Assembly (NCBI RefSeq): GCF_034479515.1
Contig: NZ_CP140152.1
Coordinates: 5,890,001-5,954,000 of the forward strand
DNA from: Duganella zoogloeoides
Lineage (GTDB): Bacteria > Pseudomonadota > Gammaproteobacteria > Burkholderiales > Burkholderiaceae_D
Length of the DNA: 64,000 nt
Direction of reading: 5' to 3'
In this document: positions 36,650-45,328 of the stretch, piece after piece
How the letters are laid out: each line of letters begins with the position of its first letter
Numbering within the stretch: the first letter of the stretch is position 1
Notes under the pieces: generated by a model
Told to the model about the DNA's origin: nothing
Seen by the model: the letters and a program-made list of their open reading frames with translations, nothing else
The model's database searches: none
Program-made: the position numbers and the translations under genes

Positions 36650-38107
36650 TTACGCGATACCGCCGAGGCACACGTATTTCACGACCAGGTAGTCGTCGAT
36701 GCCGAGGTGCGAACCTTCGCGGCCCAGGCCCGATTGCTTGACGCCGCCGAACGGCGCGATTTCGTTCGAAATCAAACCGGTGTTGACGCCGACCATGCCG
36801 CTTTCCAGGCCCTCGGACACGCGCCAGATGCGGCCCACGTCGCGCGCATAGAAATAACTGGCCAGGCCGAATTCGGTATCGTTGGCCAGCGCGATCGCCT
36901 CATCCTCGGTTTTAAAGCGGAACAGCGGCGCCATCGGGCCGAAGGTTTCCTCGCGTGCAACCAGCATGTCGCTGGTGACGTCGGCCAGCACGGTCGGTTC
37001 AAAAAAGCTGTGGCCCAGCGCATGGCGCTTGCCGCCGGTGAGCACGCGGGCGCCCTTGTCCAGCGCGTCGGCAATATGCTGCTCGACTTTTTCCACGGCC
37101 TTGGCGTCGATCAGCGGGCCCTGCGTGACGCCTTCCTCGGCACCATTGCCCACCTTGAGCTTCTGCACGGCCGCCACCAGTTTTTCGGCAAAGGCGTCGT
37201 ACACGCTATCCTGCACATACAGGCGGTTGGCGCACACGCAGGTCTGGCCGGCGTTGCGATACTTCGAGGCGATCGCGCCCTCGACTGCCGCATCGAGGTC
37301 GGCGTCGTCGAACACGATGAACGGCGCATTGCCGCCCAGTTCCAGCGACAGCTTCTTGATGGTGGGCGCGCTCTGCTCCATCAGCAGGCGGCCGATGTCG
37401 GTGGACCCGGTAAACGTCAGCTTGCGCACGATGGAATTCGCGGTCATCTCGCCACCGACGTCGCCGGACTTGCCGGTGACGACGCTGAACACGCCGGCCG
37501 GCACCCCGGCGCGCGCAGCCAGTTCGGCTAGCGCCAGCGCGGAAAACGGCGTAGCCTGGGCCGGTTTGAGCACCATCGGGCAGCCCACCGCCAACGCTGG
37601 TCCGGCCTTGCGGGTAATCATGGCGATCGGGAAGTTCCACGGCGTGATGGCGGCGCACACGCCGATCGGCTCGCGCGTGACCAGGATGCGCTGGCCGGCA
37701 GACGGCGACGCCAGCGTCTCGCCAGCCACGCGCTTGGCCTGCTCGCCAAACCATTCGATGAACGATGCGCCATACGCGACCTCGCCGCGCGACTCGGTCA
37801 ACGGTTTGCCCTGCTCGGCCGTCATCAACAGCGCCAGGTCGTCGGTGTTTGCCAGGATCAGGTCATTCCACTTGCGCAGGATGAGCGCGCGCTCGCGGGC
37901 GGTTTTCTTGCGCCAGGCGGGCCAGGCGGCGTTGGCGGCCTCAATGGCGCGCCGGGTTTCGGCTGCGCCCATGACCGGCACGGTGCCGATCTGTTCGCCG
38001 GTGGCGGGATTGGTCACTGCCACGGTGGCGCCGTTGTCGGCATCAACCCACTGGCCGTTGATGTACGCCTGCTGGCGCAGCAGCGATGGATCTTTCAGTT
38101 GCAGCAT
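36650..38107 (-). CDS. gabD: NAD(P)-dependent succinate-semialdehyde dehydrogenase
   Basis: This 485-aa aldehyde dehydrogenase has the GabD size. It oxidises succinate semialdehyde to succinate in GABA and polyamine catabolism. The cofactor region is ITPWNFPIAMITRKAGPAL, the general base Glu is in LSLELGGNAPFIVFD, and the catalytic Cys is in YRNAGQTCVCANRLYVQ. The GabD-like C-terminus IAPFGGVKQSGLGREGSHLG is present. ATG 38107 has GAGGAG upstream; the extended frame was rejected. No gabT lies next to it, but a polyamine-related cluster starts about 0.9 kb away. Confidence 0.92.
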   Translation of the reverse strand: MLQLKDPSLLRQQAYINGQWVDADNGATVAVTNPATGEQIGTVPVMGAAETRRAIEAANAAWPAWRKKTARERALILRKWNDLILANTDDLALLMTAEQGKPLTESRGEVAYGASFIEWFGEQAKRVAGETLASPSAGQRILVTREPIGVCAAITPWNFPIAMITRKAGPALAVGCPMVLKPAQATPFSALALAELAARAGVPAGVFSVVTGKSGDVGGEMTANSIVRKLTFTGSTDIGRLLMEQSAPTIKKLSLELGGNAPFIVFDDADLDAAVEGAIASKYRNAGQTCVCANRLYVQDSVYDAFAEKLVAAVQKLKVGNGAEEGVTQGPLIDAKAVEKVEQHIADALDKGARVLTGGKRHALGHSFFEPTVLADVTSDMLVAREETFGPMAPLFRFKTEDEAIALANDTEFGLASYFYARDVGRIWRVSEGLESGMVGVNTGLISNEIAPFGGVKQSGLGREGSHLGIDDYLVVKYVCLGGIA

Positions 38108-38156
38108 CGTGGTTCTCCTCAAAAAACCACTATGCCATAGCCGAAAAAATCGTGAT

Positions 38157-38999
38157 TTACACGACGGTGAACGAGGACAGGTCCGGGTGCGGCGGCGGAT
38201 ACTGCAAGTCCATGCCTTCCAGGGTTTCGAGCAGCAGGCTGGCAATGGCCAGGTTGCGGTGCACCTTGGAGTCGGCCGGCACGATGTACCACGGCGCGTA
38301 GTCGGTGTTGGTGGCGCGGATCGCGTGCTCGTACGCCTTGACGTAGTCGTCCCACTTCTTGCGCTGCTCGATATCGTTGGGATCGAACTTCCACTGCTTA
38401 TCCGGGTCGTCGAGCCGCTCCTGCAGGCGCTCGCGCTGCTCTTCGTGCGAGATATGCAGGAATACCTTGATGATCACGGTGCCGGTTTCTGTCAGCATGC
38501 GCTCGAAGTCGCGGATGTGGGCATAGCGGCGCTGGCACTCGTCGTCATCGATCATGCCCTGCACGCGGGTGATCAGCACGTCCTCGTAGTGGCTGCGGTT
38601 GAAAATCGCGATCTCGCCCTTGACCGGCACGTGCTGGTGCACGCGCCACAAATAATCGTGCGCCAGTTCGGCGTCGGTGGGCGCCTTGAAGGCCACCGCG
38701 CGCACGCCCATCGGATTGACGCCGCTAAATAGCGCGCGCACCAGGCCATCCTTGCCCGAGGTATCCATGCCCTGCAAGACCAGCAGCACTTTATGCTGGT
38801 GTACCGCGTACAGGCGGTCCTGCAGGTCGGAGATGCGGTCGATCAGGCCAGCCGTGCGTTCGTTGTCGAGCGCCTTGGCTTTCGACTTGCTCAAGTCGGG
38901 ATTGGCGGCGCGGCTGGAGAACACGCTGTTGCCGGCGTCTTCGTCGCGCAGCTTGGGTTTGGCGGGCGCGAGAAAGCGCTTGCGGGCGTCGTGGGTCAT
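38157..38999 (-). CDS. Polyphosphate kinase 2 family protein
   Basis: This 280-aa single-domain PPK2 phosphotransferase uses polyphosphate to phosphorylate nucleotides. It shows Walker A VLLVLQGMDTSGKDGLVRAL near residue 70, FNRSHYEDVLITRV with the Walker B Asp, and the lid region HISHEEQRERLQERLDDPDKQWKF. The C-terminal WYIVPADSKVHRNLAIASLLLETL is typical. The ATG at 38999 gives the standard family start MTHDARKRFL. It lies 49 bp from gabD and is followed upstream by the FAD enzyme on the same strand. Confidence 0.9.
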   Translation of the reverse strand: MTHDARKRFLAPAKPKLRDEDAGNSVFSSRAANPDLSKSKAKALDNERTAGLIDRISDLQDRLYAVHQHKVLLVLQGMDTSGKDGLVRALFSGVNPMGVRAVAFKAPTDAELAHDYLWRVHQHVPVKGEIAIFNRSHYEDVLITRVQGMIDDDECQRRYAHIRDFERMLTETGTVIIKVFLHISHEEQRERLQERLDDPDKQWKFDPNDIEQRKKWDDYVKAYEHAIRATNTDYAPWYIVPADSKVHRNLAIASLLLETLEGMDLQYPPPHPDLSSFTVV

Positions 39000-39034
39000 G
39001 GGTTGTCTTATGTCTTTGTCGAGAGACGAGCTTA

Positions 39035-40645
39035 TCACTTTGCCGCCAGTGTCGCCGCCCGATAACCCCACCACGCCGCTTCCTCGAACACCGAAAACCC
39101 CGACAAATCGGCATGCGCGAACAGGATGCTGCCATCGACCTCGCGCAGCGCCTTCATGCCGGCATTGCTGCGGAAGTTGGGCCACGGCACGCTCATCGCG
39201 TGGCCGCGCAAGGTGATGTCCACCCTCTCCACGCATGCTGCGAACTGCGCGCCGTACGCGGTTTTCAGATCGGCGCAGGCCAGCGCCAGCAGTTCCTCCG
39301 GGCTGGCCGCCACCATCCAGCGCCGCGCGTTCACCGCCGTGCGGTCCGACAGCGCCACGTAAGCACTGAACACGGTTTTTTCGGGCGGGCGCACGCGGAT
39401 GTCCTGGTGGGTGGAGACGACAAAACCGAGCCCCGGCTCGCTATAGACCACGTTGTCCCACGACAGCGGCTGGCCGGGCAGCTCGTCCGGAAAACGCTTG
39501 AGCAGGAAATTGGCCACCAGCCACGGCGCATATTCGGGAATGTGTTGGGCCGGATCGAAACCATAGCCGGCGATGTTTTCCACCACGCGCGCGGCCACGT
39601 AGGTCGGCATGGCGCAGATGGCCTTGCGGGCGCGCACCAGGTACGTGGCCGGCTTGCCGGCCTCTAACCGGAAGCACAGCGCCTCGACACCGCTGGCGGT
39701 CTTTTTCAGCGAGATGCAGGTGCCGGCGCGGCGCTCGATGCCGGACGCGCGCTCCATGCCGCGCACCAGGGGCTGCAAGCCGCCGGGCCAGGTCAGCCAG
39801 GTGCCGTCATTGGCATTGGCGGCCTTGCCCCAGCGGCTGCAATAGTAGTGCAGGCCGGCCCATGCCGACACCTGGTCGTAGCGCGTGCCGTAATCGTCGC
39901 GGCAGCAGTAGTTCAGGTACCAGTGCAAGGTGGGCGAGCGGTAGCCGTTCTGTTCCAGCCAGGCTTTGAGCGTGATGCGGTCGAGCGCCGTCCATACCGG
40001 GTCTTCCGACGACATCACGGTCGGGAACACGAACACGCGGCGGCCGTCGGCGCCATGCAGCTGGCGCAGGCGCTCCACTTCCTTGAAAAAGCGCGCGTGT
40101 TCGTCGAGCTCCCACTGCGGCACGCCCTCGGTGGGCATGAAGCCTTCCTGCCAGTGGCCGTCGTGCAGCAGCCGCTCTTCCGGTGCGTGCAGGATGAAGC
40201 GCTCATCGTAATATGGCTTGTCGCCGAAGGCGTCCTGTTGAATGATGCCCAGGTCGGCCAGGATTTCGCGCACGTGCACCGACTCGGGCGACGGCAGCGG
40301 CAGGTAGTGGGCGCCGGTCGGGTATGCGAGGTCGCCGAAGGCGCCGCCGGCGGCGTTGCCGTACGCTTGCGGACCGTCGATCATCAGCATGTCGGTCTTG
40401 CCGAGCTTATTGAGCTTCCAGGCGGCCGTGAGGCCCGCCACGCCGGAGCCGAGGATGGCGATGTCGGTGTCGATCACCTCCGATGGCGGCGGCAACGCCT
40501 TGCGGTCGCGCAGAAAGTGGCCCTCGTCGCGGCCCGGGTAGTGCAGCACCGGCGTGATCTCCTGCCAGCGCTGGAAACCGGCCACGCTGCCGGCGGCTGC
40601 CAGGCCGGCCATGCCGCCCCATACCAAAAATGATCGGCGCAACAT
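39035..40645 (-). CDS. Tat-exported FAD-dependent amine-oxidase-like protein
   Basis: The protein has 536 aa. The N-terminus LRRSFLVWGGMAGLAAAGSVAG has a twin-arginine motif plus hydrophobic stretch, suggesting folded export to the periplasm. The FAD dinucleotide-binding motif TDIAILGSGVAGLTAAWKL follows at 60-78. GGAFGDLAYPTGAHYLPLP and a C-terminal FAD-closing segment DGSILFAHADLSGFSVFEEAAWWG resemble flavin amine oxidases. The ATG at 40645 overlaps the stop of the aminopropyltransferase-like gene by one base (TAATG), so the two are translationally coupled. Inference: it may oxidise an amine made by its partner. The substrate is not shown by sequence. Confidence 0.82.
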   Translation of the reverse strand: MLRRSFLVWGGMAGLAAAGSVAGFQRWQEITPVLHYPGRDEGHFLRDRKALPPPSEVIDTDIAILGSGVAGLTAAWKLNKLGKTDMLMIDGPQAYGNAAGGAFGDLAYPTGAHYLPLPSPESVHVREILADLGIIQQDAFGDKPYYDERFILHAPEERLLHDGHWQEGFMPTEGVPQWELDEHARFFKEVERLRQLHGADGRRVFVFPTVMSSEDPVWTALDRITLKAWLEQNGYRSPTLHWYLNYCCRDDYGTRYDQVSAWAGLHYYCSRWGKAANANDGTWLTWPGGLQPLVRGMERASGIERRAGTCISLKKTASGVEALCFRLEAGKPATYLVRARKAICAMPTYVAARVVENIAGYGFDPAQHIPEYAPWLVANFLLKRFPDELPGQPLSWDNVVYSEPGLGFVVSTHQDIRVRPPEKTVFSAYVALSDRTAVNARRWMVAASPEELLALACADLKTAYGAQFAACVERVDITLRGHAMSVPWPNFRSNAGMKALREVDGSILFAHADLSGFSVFEEAAWWGYRAATLAAK

Positions 40646-42156
40646 TAACGGATCACCCGGCGCCAGTCTTGCTCGAACTCGTGCACCAGCGACTGCGTGT
40701 TGAGGCGATTGGGCGCCATCGGCAGCGGCTGCATATCGGGCGGGAAGATGAACATTTCGCGCGTGGTCGCTTCGTTCAGGTAGCGCATCGGCAGCCGGTA
40801 ACTGGTCGGCGGCGTGTAGTCGGCCTGCGGGCTGGCCAGCACAAAACCCCATTCGCCGAACGACGGCACGTAGGCGTGATAAGGCGAGGTTTTCATGCCC
40901 ACTTCGCGCAGCGTGGCGTCGATGGTCCAGTAGGCGTGCGGCGCGAAGAACGGCGACGTCGATTGCACCGACATCAGGCCATTGGCGGCCAGGTGTTTTT
41001 TCAGGATGCCGTAGAACGGCACCGAGTACAGCTTGCCGAGCGCAAAGCTCGACGGATCGGGAAAGTCGACGATCACTGCGTCGAACATGTCGTCGTTTTG
41101 CTGGAGCCAGATCGCCGCATCGGCATTGATCACGCGCACCCGCTTGTCGGTGAGCGAACCGTGATTGAGCTTGACCAGTTCCGCGCGGGTGGCAAAGGCG
41201 CCGGTCATGGCAGGATCGAGATCGACCAGGGTGACGTGCTCGATATTTTTGTAGCGCAGGATTTCGCGCAGCGCCAGGCCGTCGCCGCCGCCCAGCACCA
41301 GCACGCGCTTTGCCCACGGCAGCGGTTCGAGCACCGGGTGCACCAGCGCCTCGTGGTAGCGGTATTCGTCGCGCGACGAAAACTGCAAATTGCCGTTGAT
41401 GTAGAGGCGCAGGTCGTCCTTCCAGCGCGTGACCACCAGCCGCTGGTACGGCGTGGTGGTGGCAAACACGATTTCGTCGCCGAACAGGCCATGCTCGCCC
41501 CAGTAGGTCAGGCGGTCGGCGGAGATAAAACCGCACACCAGCAGGAAAAACACGGCGCTGGCGCGCAGCATGCGGCCGGTGACGTTGGTCAGCTCTGTGC
41601 GAAACACCCGAATTGTCCACAGGGCCACGCCCACGTTGAGCATGCCGAAGACAAAACCGCTGCGCACCAGTCCCAGCTTGGGCGCCATCACCAGCGGGAA
41701 CAGCAGCGAGACGGCCAGCGCGCCCAGGTAGTCGAACGTGAGCACGCGGCTGACCAGTTCACTGAAGTCGGTCTGGCGCGCGTTGAGCGCGCGCATCACC
41801 AAAGGCACTTCCATGCCCACGAACGCGCCGACCAGGAACACCATCGTGTAGAGCATGGCGCGAAACGGCGCGGCGCTCCACGAAAACGTCAGGAACAGCA
41901 CTGCCGCAGAAATACCGCCCACCAGTCCCACCGCCAGCTCGATATCGACGAAGCGCGCCATCACGTCCTCGTCGCGCACGTACTTGGAAAAATGCGCGCC
42001 CACGCCCATGGCAAACAGGTAGCAGCCGATAATGGTGGAAAATTGCAGCACCGAGTCGCCGAGCAGGTAGCTGGCCAGGGCGCCGGCGATCAGTTCATAC
42101 GCCAGGCCGCACGACGCGACCACAAACACGGACAAGATCAGGATTTTTTTGTTCAT
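40645..42156 (-). CDS. Membrane-fused spermidine synthase-like aminopropyltransferase
   Basis: The protein has 503 aa. Roughly seven TM helices occupy residues 1-215 (from ILILSVFVVASCGLAYELIAGAL to SAVFFLLVCGFIS). A spermidine-synthase/methyltransferase fold follows: LRLYINGNLQFSSRDEYRYH, the nucleotide loop KRVLVLGGGDGLALREIL, VTLVDLDPAM and catalytic-type loop AVIVDFPDPSSF. Soluble SpeE usually has D-S/T-x-D-P at that loop; here it is DFPDP, so donor binding looks kept but acceptor choice may differ. ATG 42156 was preferred to 42189. It is divergent from the DUF350 operon, which carries speD, the source of the decarboxylated SAM donor. Confidence 0.85.
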   Translation of the reverse strand: MNKKILILSVFVVASCGLAYELIAGALASYLLGDSVLQFSTIIGCYLFAMGVGAHFSKYVRDEDVMARFVDIELAVGLVGGISAAVLFLTFSWSAAPFRAMLYTMVFLVGAFVGMEVPLVMRALNARQTDFSELVSRVLTFDYLGALAVSLLFPLVMAPKLGLVRSGFVFGMLNVGVALWTIRVFRTELTNVTGRMLRASAVFFLLVCGFISADRLTYWGEHGLFGDEIVFATTTPYQRLVVTRWKDDLRLYINGNLQFSSRDEYRYHEALVHPVLEPLPWAKRVLVLGGGDGLALREILRYKNIEHVTLVDLDPAMTGAFATRAELVKLNHGSLTDKRVRVINADAAIWLQQNDDMFDAVIVDFPDPSSFALGKLYSVPFYGILKKHLAANGLMSVQSTSPFFAPHAYWTIDATLREVGMKTSPYHAYVPSFGEWGFVLASPQADYTPPTSYRLPMRYLNEATTREMFIFPPDMQPLPMAPNRLNTQSLVHEFEQDWRRVIR

Positions 42157-42238
42157 TGCGCTTCTTTTGGCCTTTTTATGCACTACCATGCTGCTTCGTT
42201 AGCAATTTCGCCATCACTTTAACCTGCGAGAGCGCGCC
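42157..42238. promoter_or_regulatory. Divergent promoter region of the polyamine/SPFH cluster
   Basis: An 82-bp non-coding, relatively AT-rich stretch separates the two divergent transcription units. Promoters for both must lie here or just inside the genes. No confident -35/-10 pair could be assigned by eye. Confidence 0.45.
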
Positions 42239-42625
42239 GTGCCAGCTATCCTCAATTATCTGATCCATCTTTTACTGGCGGCCATGCTGCTGGCCGTGTT
42301 CTTTGCCGCGTACACGCGCATGACGCCGTACAACGAGGTGCTCCTGATCCGCCAGGGCAACCAGGCCGCCGCCTTGTCGCTGGGCGGCGCCTTGATCGGC
42401 TTTTCGATCACGGTCGGTTCGGCGCTGATGCACACGCTGGGCTACCAGCAGTTCTTTGCCTGGGCGTTTGGTGCGATGGTCGTGCAGATGCTGGCCTACG
42501 CCATCACCACGCGCGTGCTGAACATGGCCAAGGACCAGATCGAGGGCAACAACACGGCATTCGGCGGCCTCTTGGGCGCGATCGCCATTTCCATCGGCGT
42601 CATCAACGGCGCCTGCATTTCCTGA
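42239..42625 (+). CDS. DUF350 family membrane protein (YjfL-like)
   Basis: The protein has 128 aa with four predicted TM helices (LIHLLLAAMLLAVFFAAY, AALSLGGALIGFSITVG, FFAWAFGAMVVQMLAYAI, LLGAIAISIGVINGACI). This is the DUF350 pattern, with the NEVLLIRQGNQAAALSLGGALIGF segment. It starts with GTG at 42239 after a GAGAG site. DUF350 proteins occur beside PspA-like and ATP-grasp genes in E. coli (yjf cluster), suggesting a membrane-stress role. Here it heads an operon with SPFH, DUF4178 and SpeD proteins. Confidence 0.88.
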   Translation: MPAILNYLIHLLLAAMLLAVFFAAYTRMTPYNEVLLIRQGNQAAALSLGGALIGFSITVGSALMHTLGYQQFFAWAFGAMVVQMLAYAITTRVLNMAKDQIEGNNTAFGGLLGAIAISIGVINGACIS

Positions 42626-42645
42626 CATTTGAACGGAGGTCCACC

Positions 42646-43674
42646 ATGGGCATCGGCAGCTTTATCAAGAAGCAGTTTATCGACGTACTGCAATGGAACG
42701 AGGAAGTGGACGGCGTGCTGGCCTGGCGCTTCCCGATGCAGGACCAGGAAATCCAGAACGGCGGCGTGCTGGTCGTGCGCGAGTCGCAGATGGCGGTATT
42801 CGTCAACGAGGGGCAAATCGCCGACGTCTTCGGCCCCGGCACCCACAAGCTCACCACGCAAACCCTGCCGCTGCTGACCAACCTGAAAAACTGGGACAAG
42901 CTGTTCGATTCGCCGTTCAAGTCGGATGTGTATTTTTTCAGCACCCGCGTGCAGACCGGCCGCAAATGGGGCACGCCGCAGCCGATCACGATCCGCGACA
43001 AGGACTTCGACATGATCCGCGTGCGCGCCTTCGGCATGTACTCGTACCGCGTCAGCGATCCGCGCCAGTTCTTCAAGGAGATCAGCGGCACGCGCGACAC
43101 CTACACCCGCGACCAGGTCGAAGAGCAGTTGCGCGGCATCCTGATGTCGTCCATGGCCAGCTCGCTGGGCAGTTCCAACGTGCCGTTCCTCGACATGGCC
43201 GCCAACCAGGCGCTGATGGCGCAGCAGGTCAAGGGCGATCTGCTGGAAGCGTTCGGCCGCTATGGCATCGGGCTCGATGAATTCAACGTCGCCAGCGTGA
43301 GCCTGCCCGAGGACCTGCAGACCGCGCTCGACGACCGCATCTCGGCCGGCATGAAGGGCGGCCTCTCGGCAGACAAGATGACCGGCTTCACCCGCTACCA
43401 GACCGCCACCGCGATTCCGCTGGCCGCGCAGAACGAAGGCGGACTGGCCGGCATTGGCGCTGGCATCGGCGCCGGCATGACGGTGGGCCAGGCCATGGGC
43501 ACTGCGATGGCGCCCGCCGCTGCTCCCGCTGCGGCGCCGGCTGCCGCAGCACCGGCCGACGACTCGATCGAGGCGCGCCTGCAAAAGCTCAAGGGCCTGC
43601 TCGACAGGGGCCTGATTTCGGCTGCCGACTACGACAGCACCAAGGCCGAGCTGCTGAAAAAACTGATCGGCTAA
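42646..43674 (+). CDS. SPFH-domain protein with C-terminal SHOCT-like domain
   Basis: The protein has 342 aa. The N-terminal two thirds form an SPFH/band-7-like domain (NGGVLVVRESQMAVFVNEGQ, VFGPGTHKLTTQTLPLL, TIRDKDFDMIRVRAFGMYSY, YGIGLDEFNVASVSLPEDLQ) of the YdjI/virion-core-like subgroup. A Gly/Ala-rich hydrophobic hinge follows. The C-terminal 35 residues (ARLQKLKGLLDRGLISAADY) look like a SHOCT oligomerisation domain. SPFH proteins form ring-like membrane scaffolds. It lies 20 bp after DUF350 and 14 bp before DUF4178, with GGAGG before the ATG. Confidence 0.88.
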   Translation: MGIGSFIKKQFIDVLQWNEEVDGVLAWRFPMQDQEIQNGGVLVVRESQMAVFVNEGQIADVFGPGTHKLTTQTLPLLTNLKNWDKLFDSPFKSDVYFFSTRVQTGRKWGTPQPITIRDKDFDMIRVRAFGMYSYRVSDPRQFFKEISGTRDTYTRDQVEEQLRGILMSSMASSLGSSNVPFLDMAANQALMAQQVKGDLLEAFGRYGIGLDEFNVASVSLPEDLQTALDDRISAGMKGGLSADKMTGFTRYQTATAIPLAAQNEGGLAGIGAGIGAGMTVGQAMGTAMAPAAAPAAAPAAAAPADDSIEARLQKLKGLLDRGLISAADYDSTKAELLKKLIG

Positions 43675-43688
43675 CGACCTGGAACCAC

Positions 43689-45155
43689 ATGCAAATCGTT
43701 TCCTGTCCCAGCTGCGGCGCGGAAGTCACATTCCGCTCGCACGCGTCGGTAGTGGCCGTGTGCGAGTACTGCGCCACCACCGTGCTCAAAGACGCCGACA
43801 CGGTCAAATACTTCGGCAAGATGTCGGCGGTGCTGGAAGATTATTCGCCGATCCAGATCGGCACCGCCGGCGTGCTGGCCGGCCGGCCGTTCACGGTCAT
43901 CGGCCGCATCCAGCTGCGCTATGCGGCCGGCATGTGGAACGAGTGGTATCTGCTGTTCGACGACGGCGCCACGGCGTGGCTCGGCGACTCCTCCGGCCTG
44001 TACACGATCACCGCAGAATTCAAGGGCGACGCCCGCCTGCCGGCGTTCGAGCAGCTGCAACCGGGCCGCAACTACGACATCAATGGCGCGTCCTACACGG
44101 CCGCCGAAATCCGCGTGGCCGATTGCGTCGGCGGCCAGGGCGAGCTGCCGTTCCGCGTGGGCGACGGCTATCAATCCAAAGTGGCCGATTTCCGCCGTGG
44201 TAAAGAATTCATCACGCTCGATTATTCCGACGGCGCGCCGGTGGTCTATACCGGCGCGGCCGTCACCCTCGACAGCCTGCAACCGCAGCTGCTGCGCGAC
44301 GACGACACCATCCTGCGCGCGGCCGGCCGCTATCGCGGCAAGCTGGCCGCTCTCGATTGCCCGTCGTGCGGCAGCGCCATCAAGTACCTGCCCGGCGTGA
44401 CCACCACCCTGGTCTGCGCCGCCTGCCAGGCGCAGATCGACGCCACCAGTCCCAAGGCGCAGGTGCTTGCCGCCGGCGAACAGGTAGCCAGGGTGGCGAC
44501 CACCATTGAACTTGGCGCCACCGCGAAGATCAATCAACAGGACTTCACCATCATCGGCGTGATGCGCCGCGCCGATGACGAAGGCACCGAGTGGACCGAG
44601 TACCTGCTGTACGGCGCCCGTGCCGGCTTTTCGTGGCTGGTGGAGACCGACGAAGGCTGGTCCGGCGCCACCGTCATGGCCGAGTGGCCGCTGCAATACC
44701 AGCCCGGCGCGGACAACGTGGTGATCGACCGCGTGCGCTACGAGAGCCTGTACGAATACGGTTCAACCGTCACCTGGGCCGCCGGCGCCTTCAACTGGCG
44801 CGTGGCCGTGGGCGATGTCACCCACGTGGAGGAATACGAAGCTGGGCAGATCAAGCTGGCGCGCGAGACGACCGAACACGAAATGACGTGGTCGCGCTCC
44901 TCCCCCGTGCCGGCCGACCAGATGCGCGCATGGTTCGGCGCCCAGTTCCACGGCAAGGTCAACGCCACCGTCGGCGCCAGGCCGTTCGCGCGCAACCGCC
45001 ACCGCGATGCGGCCAAGTACATCATCATGTTCATGCTGGTGGTAAATGCCTTGCCGATGCTGATGAATTTTTCATCAACCTGGTACCTGAGCGCCCTGGG
45101 CGCGCTGGCCATTTATTTGCCGGCCACCTTCCTCGATAACAACGACAAGTCATGA
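43689..45155 (+). CDS. DUF4178 protein with two zinc ribbons and C-terminal TM segments
   Basis: The protein has 488 aa. It contains two CxxC...CxxC zinc ribbons (IVSCPSCGAEVTF with CEYCATTVL near residues 5-32, and LDCPSCGSAIKYL with CAACQAQID near 222-250). Each is followed by a DUF4178-type beta-rich domain (WNEWYLLFDDGATAWLGDSSG and TEWTEYLLYGARAGFSWLVE). Two hydrophobic helices near the C-terminus (about 435-480) could anchor it to the membrane. The biochemical role is unknown. Its TGA overlaps the ATG of a 58-aa gene (ATGA), so expression is coupled to the rest of the operon. Confidence 0.87.
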   Translation: MQIVSCPSCGAEVTFRSHASVVAVCEYCATTVLKDADTVKYFGKMSAVLEDYSPIQIGTAGVLAGRPFTVIGRIQLRYAAGMWNEWYLLFDDGATAWLGDSSGLYTITAEFKGDARLPAFEQLQPGRNYDINGASYTAAEIRVADCVGGQGELPFRVGDGYQSKVADFRRGKEFITLDYSDGAPVVYTGAAVTLDSLQPQLLRDDDTILRAAGRYRGKLAALDCPSCGSAIKYLPGVTTTLVCAACQAQIDATSPKAQVLAAGEQVARVATTIELGATAKINQQDFTIIGVMRRADDEGTEWTEYLLYGARAGFSWLVETDEGWSGATVMAEWPLQYQPGADNVVIDRVRYESLYEYGSTVTWAAGAFNWRVAVGDVTHVEEYEAGQIKLARETTEHEMTWSRSSPVPADQMRAWFGAQFHGKVNATVGARPFARNRHRDAAKYIIMFMLVVNALPMLMNFSSTWYLSALGALAIYLPATFLDNNDKS

Positions 45156-45328
45156 GCAAATTTTTCCTGTACGCCGTCATCGTCACCCTTGCCACGTCAG
45201 GCGCCTCGTGGGTGCGCGCCGTCTCGGGCGACCGCGACAAGTCCAATTATCGCGGCAGCACCTGGAGCTCGTTCGGCGGTGGCGGCGGCAGCTATGGCAA
45301 TGGCTCCGGCGGCGGAGGCCACAAGTGA
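45152..45328 (+). CDS. Small membrane-anchored glycine-rich protein, 58 aa
   Basis: This reading frame encodes a short N-terminal hydrophobic helix (KFFLYAVIVTLATSGASW), a charged middle (VRAVSGDRDKSNYRG) and a Gly/Ser-rich tail ending GGGGHK. It is bracketed by overlapping starts and stops: ATGA with the DUF4178 gene and GTGA with speD. That strongly suggests it is translated. The histidine/glycine tail may be extracytoplasmic. I do not know a named family. It is easily missed because of its length. Confidence 0.75.
   Translation: MSKFFLYAVIVTLATSGASWVRAVSGDRDKSNYRGSTWSSFGGGGGSYGNGSGGGGHK

Noticed and set aside
39035..41620. A very long minus-strand frame extending upstream of the FAD enzyme start
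   Set aside because: The part beyond 40645 overlaps the spermidine-synthase-like gene in another frame and reads as Arg/Ala/Pro-rich nonsense. The coupled ATG at 40645 gives a proper Tat signal.
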